Shown here: positions 61,631-64,000 of the stretch, in pieces | Position numbering within the stretch: the stretch's first letter is position 1 | Layout: the number at the start of each line of letters is the position of its first letter | Assembly (NCBI RefSeq): GCF_003330725.1 | Contig: NZ_CP030840.1 | Coordinates: forward strand, 4,774,001-4,838,000 | DNA length: 64,000 nt | Direction: 5' to 3' | Source of the DNA: Acidisarcina polymorpha | GTDB taxonomy: Bacteria > Acidobacteriota > Terriglobia > Terriglobales > Acidobacteriaceae | Made by a program: the position numbers and the translations under genes | Notes under the pieces: model-generated | The model's input: the letters and a program-made list of their open reading frames with translations, nothing else | Database searches by the model: none | Told to the model about the DNA's origin: nothing

Positions 61631-62410
61631 CTAGATCGACTGTCCACCGGAGACTTCGATACGCTGAGCATTGATCCAGCGGTTGTCCTCTGTGAGCAGC
61701 GACGCGATCATGGGACCGATGTCGTCTGGAAGACCCGGCCGACCGAGTGCAGTCGCATCCGAGACCATCTTGTTCACTGCGGGGTTGTCACGAACCACGC
61801 CTCCACTGAAGTCCGTCTGAACGGCTCCCGGAGCGACAGCGTTCACGGTAATCCGGCGGGAACCAAGCTCCTTCGCGAGGTACTTGGTAAGCACTTCGAG
61901 GGCTCCTTTCAGCGAGCCATACGGAGCGCTCTCCGGGATGATGATCCGCGTAAGCCCGGTCGAGATCATCACGATTCGGCCGCCATCGTTGATGAGCGGC
62001 AGCAGCTTCTGAGTCAGAAAAAAGACGCCTTTGAAGTTGACGTTGTAGAGCTGATCCAGTTCCGCCTCGGTTGTCTTCTCGAATGAGGCATGATGAGAGA
62101 TGCCCGCGTTATTCACGAGAAAGTCGAAGCGTTCCGCGCCGAACTCTGCGAGTGCACTTCTAACTTGCTCAAGGAAGGGCTCGAAAGAACTTACTTCACC
62201 GACGTTTAACTTCAATGCGATGGCCTTGGCTCCCGCCTTGTTCACCTCCGCCACAGCCTTGTCGGCTTCTGCCTGATTGGAGTTGAAGGTGAAAATCGAG
62301 TGGACACCCCGTTTCGCAAGGTGAAGCACGGTGTTCCGGCCTAGCCCGCGGCTGCCTCCTGTGACGATTGCTATTTTTCCTGTTATAGACGAGCTTTGTT
62401 CTGTCGGCAT
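61631..62410 (-). CDS. short-chain dehydrogenase/reductase
   Basis: 259 residues with AGGAGG before the ATG. Cofactor motif IAIVTGGSRGLGRNTVLHLA, FTFNSNQAEADK at the second strand, NNAGISHHAS, catalytic serine in IVMISTGLTRI, YxxxK as YGSLKGALEVLTKY, and NAVAPGAVQTDFSGG. It ends INAQRIEVSGGQSI, the common C-terminus of FabG-like SDRs. It likely reduces a carbonyl with NADPH. An AraC gene lies divergent to it with direct repeats in between. Confidence 0.92.
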   Translation of the reverse strand: MPTEQSSSITGKIAIVTGGSRGLGRNTVLHLAKRGVHSIFTFNSNQAEADKAVAEVNKAGAKAIALKLNVGEVSSFEPFLEQVRSALAEFGAERFDFLVNNAGISHHASFEKTTEAELDQLYNVNFKGVFFLTQKLLPLINDGGRIVMISTGLTRIIIPESAPYGSLKGALEVLTKYLAKELGSRRITVNAVAPGAVQTDFSGGVVRDNPAVNKMVSDATALGRPGLPDDIGPMIASLLTEDNRWINAQRIEVSGGQSI

Positions 62411-62484
62411 TGTTTCCTCCTGTGCGCGTACTGGTAGTTAGATACATCTCACCGTGGCGAAGCACCTGCCCAAACCCTCCTACT

Positions 62485-62516
62485 TTCTGCCTAATCCTGC
62501 TTTTTTCTGCTAGAAT
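62485..62516. promoter_or_regulatory. direct repeats, probable AraC-type operator
   Basis: TTTCTGC occurs at 62485-62491 and again at 62505-62511, 20 bases apart, each followed by CTAAT or TAGAAT. Tandem sites two helical turns apart are typical of AraC-family operators. They lie between the divergent SDR (62410) and AraC (62553) starts. Confidence 0.6.
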
Positions 62517-62552
62517 GATCTAGTGAGGTGGCGAAGTAGAAACGGTAGAGAG

Positions 62553-63443
62553 ATGCTGAGTTTGCTACGGGAAGCTGCGGCACGATACACCAAATCAGAG
62601 GGAGGACCGGGTCCCTTTGTGACGGCGGTCCCCGGGCTCACGCTTCTTCGTTCAAACCACGAAAAACGAACAAACTTTCATATCTGCAAGCCGGCGCTTT
62701 GCATCGTCGTACAGGGCGCCAAGTGGACCATGTTTGGAGAGACGCGCTTCGATTACCATGCGGGCCAGGCCCTGGTGGTAAGCGTTGAACTGCCTGCGTT
62801 CAGCACAATCGTCGAGGCAACTCCGACTAAACCTTATCTTGGTGTCATCATCGAGTTCGACCTTGCCATCATGCGCGAGGTGATGAAGAGCCTGGACTCG
62901 CTGCCGGACGTCCGCGAGGACGTTGCCCGAAGCGTCTTCGTAACAGAGTTCGACGGTCCACTGCTCGACTGTGCTGTACGGCTGGTTCGCTTGCTGGAGA
63001 CGCAAAAAGCGATCCCCGTGTTGTACCCCTCTATCATGCGTGAAATCTGCTATTGGCTTTTGACCGGACCCCACGGAGCAGAGGTGATCAGCATGACGGT
63101 CGGAAAGACGCACGCCAAAAATGTGCTTCACGCGATCCATTTCCTTCGCGATCACTTTGCGGAGCCGGTCCGTATTGAGGACCTCGCCTCCCTCGCGCGG
63201 ATGAGTCCGTCTGCTTTTCACCGTCAGTTCAAAGCCATCACGTCGATGACGCCGCTGCAGTATCAGAAGCAGCTTCGTTTGCTTGAGGCACGGAGGGTGA
63301 TGATTGCGGATGAGTTGAATGTGGGAACTACAGCCGCTCAGGTCGGTTATGAGAGCCCGACTCAATTCATTCGCGAGTATGGACGTATGTTCGGAATGCC
63401 GCCTCGACGAGATATCGTCAGCCTGAAAGAAGCTGGTTCTTAG
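62553..63443 (+). CDS. AraC-family regulator with AraC_N sensor domain
   Basis: 296 residues from the ATG at 62553; a GTG at 62523 would add ten. The N-terminal sensor has ICKPALCIVVQGAKWTMFGE and FDYHAGQALVVSVELPAF, the AraC_N (PF06719) pattern. The C-terminal double helix-turn-helix is IEDLASLARMSPSAFHRQFK and TTAAQVGYESPTQFIREYGR. This group commonly controls adjacent SDR or aldo-keto reductases. The divergent SDR is the probable target. Confidence 0.92.
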   Translation: MLSLLREAAARYTKSEGGPGPFVTAVPGLTLLRSNHEKRTNFHICKPALCIVVQGAKWTMFGETRFDYHAGQALVVSVELPAFSTIVEATPTKPYLGVIIEFDLAIMREVMKSLDSLPDVREDVARSVFVTEFDGPLLDCAVRLVRLLETQKAIPVLYPSIMREICYWLLTGPHGAEVISMTVGKTHAKNVLHAIHFLRDHFAEPVRIEDLASLARMSPSAFHRQFKAITSMTPLQYQKQLRLLEARRVMIADELNVGTTAAQVGYESPTQFIREYGRMFGMPPRRDIVSLKEAGS

Positions 63444-63460
63444 CTCCAGTCGTGCGTTGT

Positions 63461-63760
63461 CTAATCAGCGAGTGATCGTTCATTTGTGCTGTCATATTTT
63501 AGGACGTCGGTCTTTAGCCTTTTCGCCCATTTTTCCAGAAATGCTAATGTCTTCTGTGCTTTAAGATGTGTTGTCAAGGATCTCTGGTCAAGCCAGCGCT
63601 CCGCGATCAGCATGCGTCCCGTAAGCGCGCAGTCTAAAGCAATTGCGTAGAAAAGACAGCCATTGTCAGCTGTAGAGCTCGGGTTAAGTGCCTTAACATC
63701 GGCAAGAAGCTCATTCGCAACATCCGGATCCACGTGAATGTAACCCATCACTGTGATCAT
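63461..63760 (-). CDS. antibiotic biosynthesis monooxygenase (ABM/YgiN-like) protein
   Basis: 99 residues from the ATG at 63760, with AAGGAGG upstream. The ferredoxin-like ABM barrel shows ITVMGYIHVDPDVANELLAD, STADNGCLFYAIALDCAL, MLIAERWLDQRSLTTHLKAQ and FLEKWAKRLK. Relatives such as YgiN oxidise or reduce quinols without a bound cofactor. Convergent with the AraC gene and 81 bases from the end of the reductase at the window edge. Confidence 0.87.
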   Translation of the reverse strand: MITVMGYIHVDPDVANELLADVKALNPSSTADNGCLFYAIALDCALTGRMLIAERWLDQRSLTTHLKAQKTLAFLEKWAKRLKTDVLKYDSTNERSLAD

Positions 63761-63841
63761 CAATCCTCCTTGTTACCGCTAGCGGAGTGGGGAGCAGTGG
63801 CCTCCCCTTCCGCAGGTACTCCATAAGCACGAAACCCGTCC

Positions 63842-64000
63842 TCACTCCACGGTGAGCACAATCTTGCCCCGGATGTGCCCTTCAGCGGCTCGCTCGTGCG
63901 CTTTATGAGCGTCCGCCAGCGTGAACTTGCTGTCTATGGCTACGCGAACCGTACCCGCATCGAGTAAGTGCGCGAATTCTGCGAGTTGCGGGCCGTTCGA
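63842..64000 (-). CDS. zinc-type alcohol dehydrogenase/quinone oxidoreductase, C-terminal end only
   Basis: The minus strand reads open from the window edge for 52 codons to the stop at 63842-63844. The residues QLAEFAHLLDAGTVRVAIDS, then KFTLADAHKAHERAAEGHIR and GKIVLTVE, are the closing segment of the MDR superfamily (NADPH:quinone reductase/zinc-type alcohol dehydrogenase). The active and cofactor sites lie outside the window. It agrees with the electrophile-detoxification theme of the region. Confidence 0.85.
   Translation of the reverse strand, partial: SNGPQLAEFAHLLDAGTVRVAIDSKFTLADAHKAHERAAEGHIRGKIVLTVE

Noticed and set aside
41000-64000. Second copy of the tRNA-fMet 3' end as right attachment site
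   Set aside because: Scanning by eye found no stretch matching the T arm and acceptor end, so no right boundary is called.

Overview
The window looks like a chromosome segment from a Gram-negative soil bacterium, most likely an Acidobacteriota of class Terriglobia. The reasons are an outer-membrane LPS-assembly gene (lptE), many secreted beta-propeller and small exported proteins, a DUF2911 protein, a decayed SBBP-type protein and moderately high G+C DNA. This assignment is inferred from gene content and style, not from a database search.

Positions 1-39,015 are mostly core chromosome. Housekeeping genes include pyruvate kinase, lptE-holA, ftsH, msrA, the scpB-rluB pair, a PiT phosphate transporter, rpoD, the dprA-topA pair and ffh. 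Between them lie exported or accessory proteins: YncE-like and lactonase-like beta-propellers, a bactofilin-like adhesin or scaffold, an amidohydrolase, a GH39 glycosidase and a lysine/alanine-rich protein. Two decayed loci stand out. One is a frameshifted and truncated SBBP-type gene (4599-5095). The other is a Na+/H+ antiporter whose reading frame breaks at a run of six T (22719-22724).

At 39,208-39,284 there is an initiator tRNA-fMet gene. An excisionase-like HTH gene and a tyrosine recombinase (39,377-40,929) follow immediately. This is the standard left end of an integrated genomic island. No second copy of the tRNA 3' end was found by eye, so the right end is probably outside the window or decayed. 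Everything from 41 kb to 64 kb has accessory character.

The accessory region has two parts. The first (41.2-49.1 kb) is a LysR regulator, a small zinc-ribbon protein and a tightly coupled five-gene operon: alpha/beta hydrolase, carboxymuconolactone-decarboxylase-like protein, and the three subunits of a PaoABC-type periplasmic molybdenum aldehyde oxidoreductase. A decayed SDR gene and an EthD protein follow. The second (49.3-64 kb) is a mosaic of small oxidoreductases, most of them next to a one-component regulator: HxlR/qorB/DsbA-like, TetR/SDR, MarR/membrane protein, TetR/SDR and SDR/AraC. Several of the divergent gaps carry clear inverted or direct repeats that look like operators. Together the region reads as a collection of inducible defences against, or catabolic entries for, aldehydes, quinones and other electrophilic aromatic compounds. 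The strongest candidates for new biology are the hydrolase-CMD-PaoABC operon, a zinc-finger-like insertion inside the island integrase, and an SDR that has lost its catalytic tyrosine but keeps twin palindromic operators with its TetR partner.
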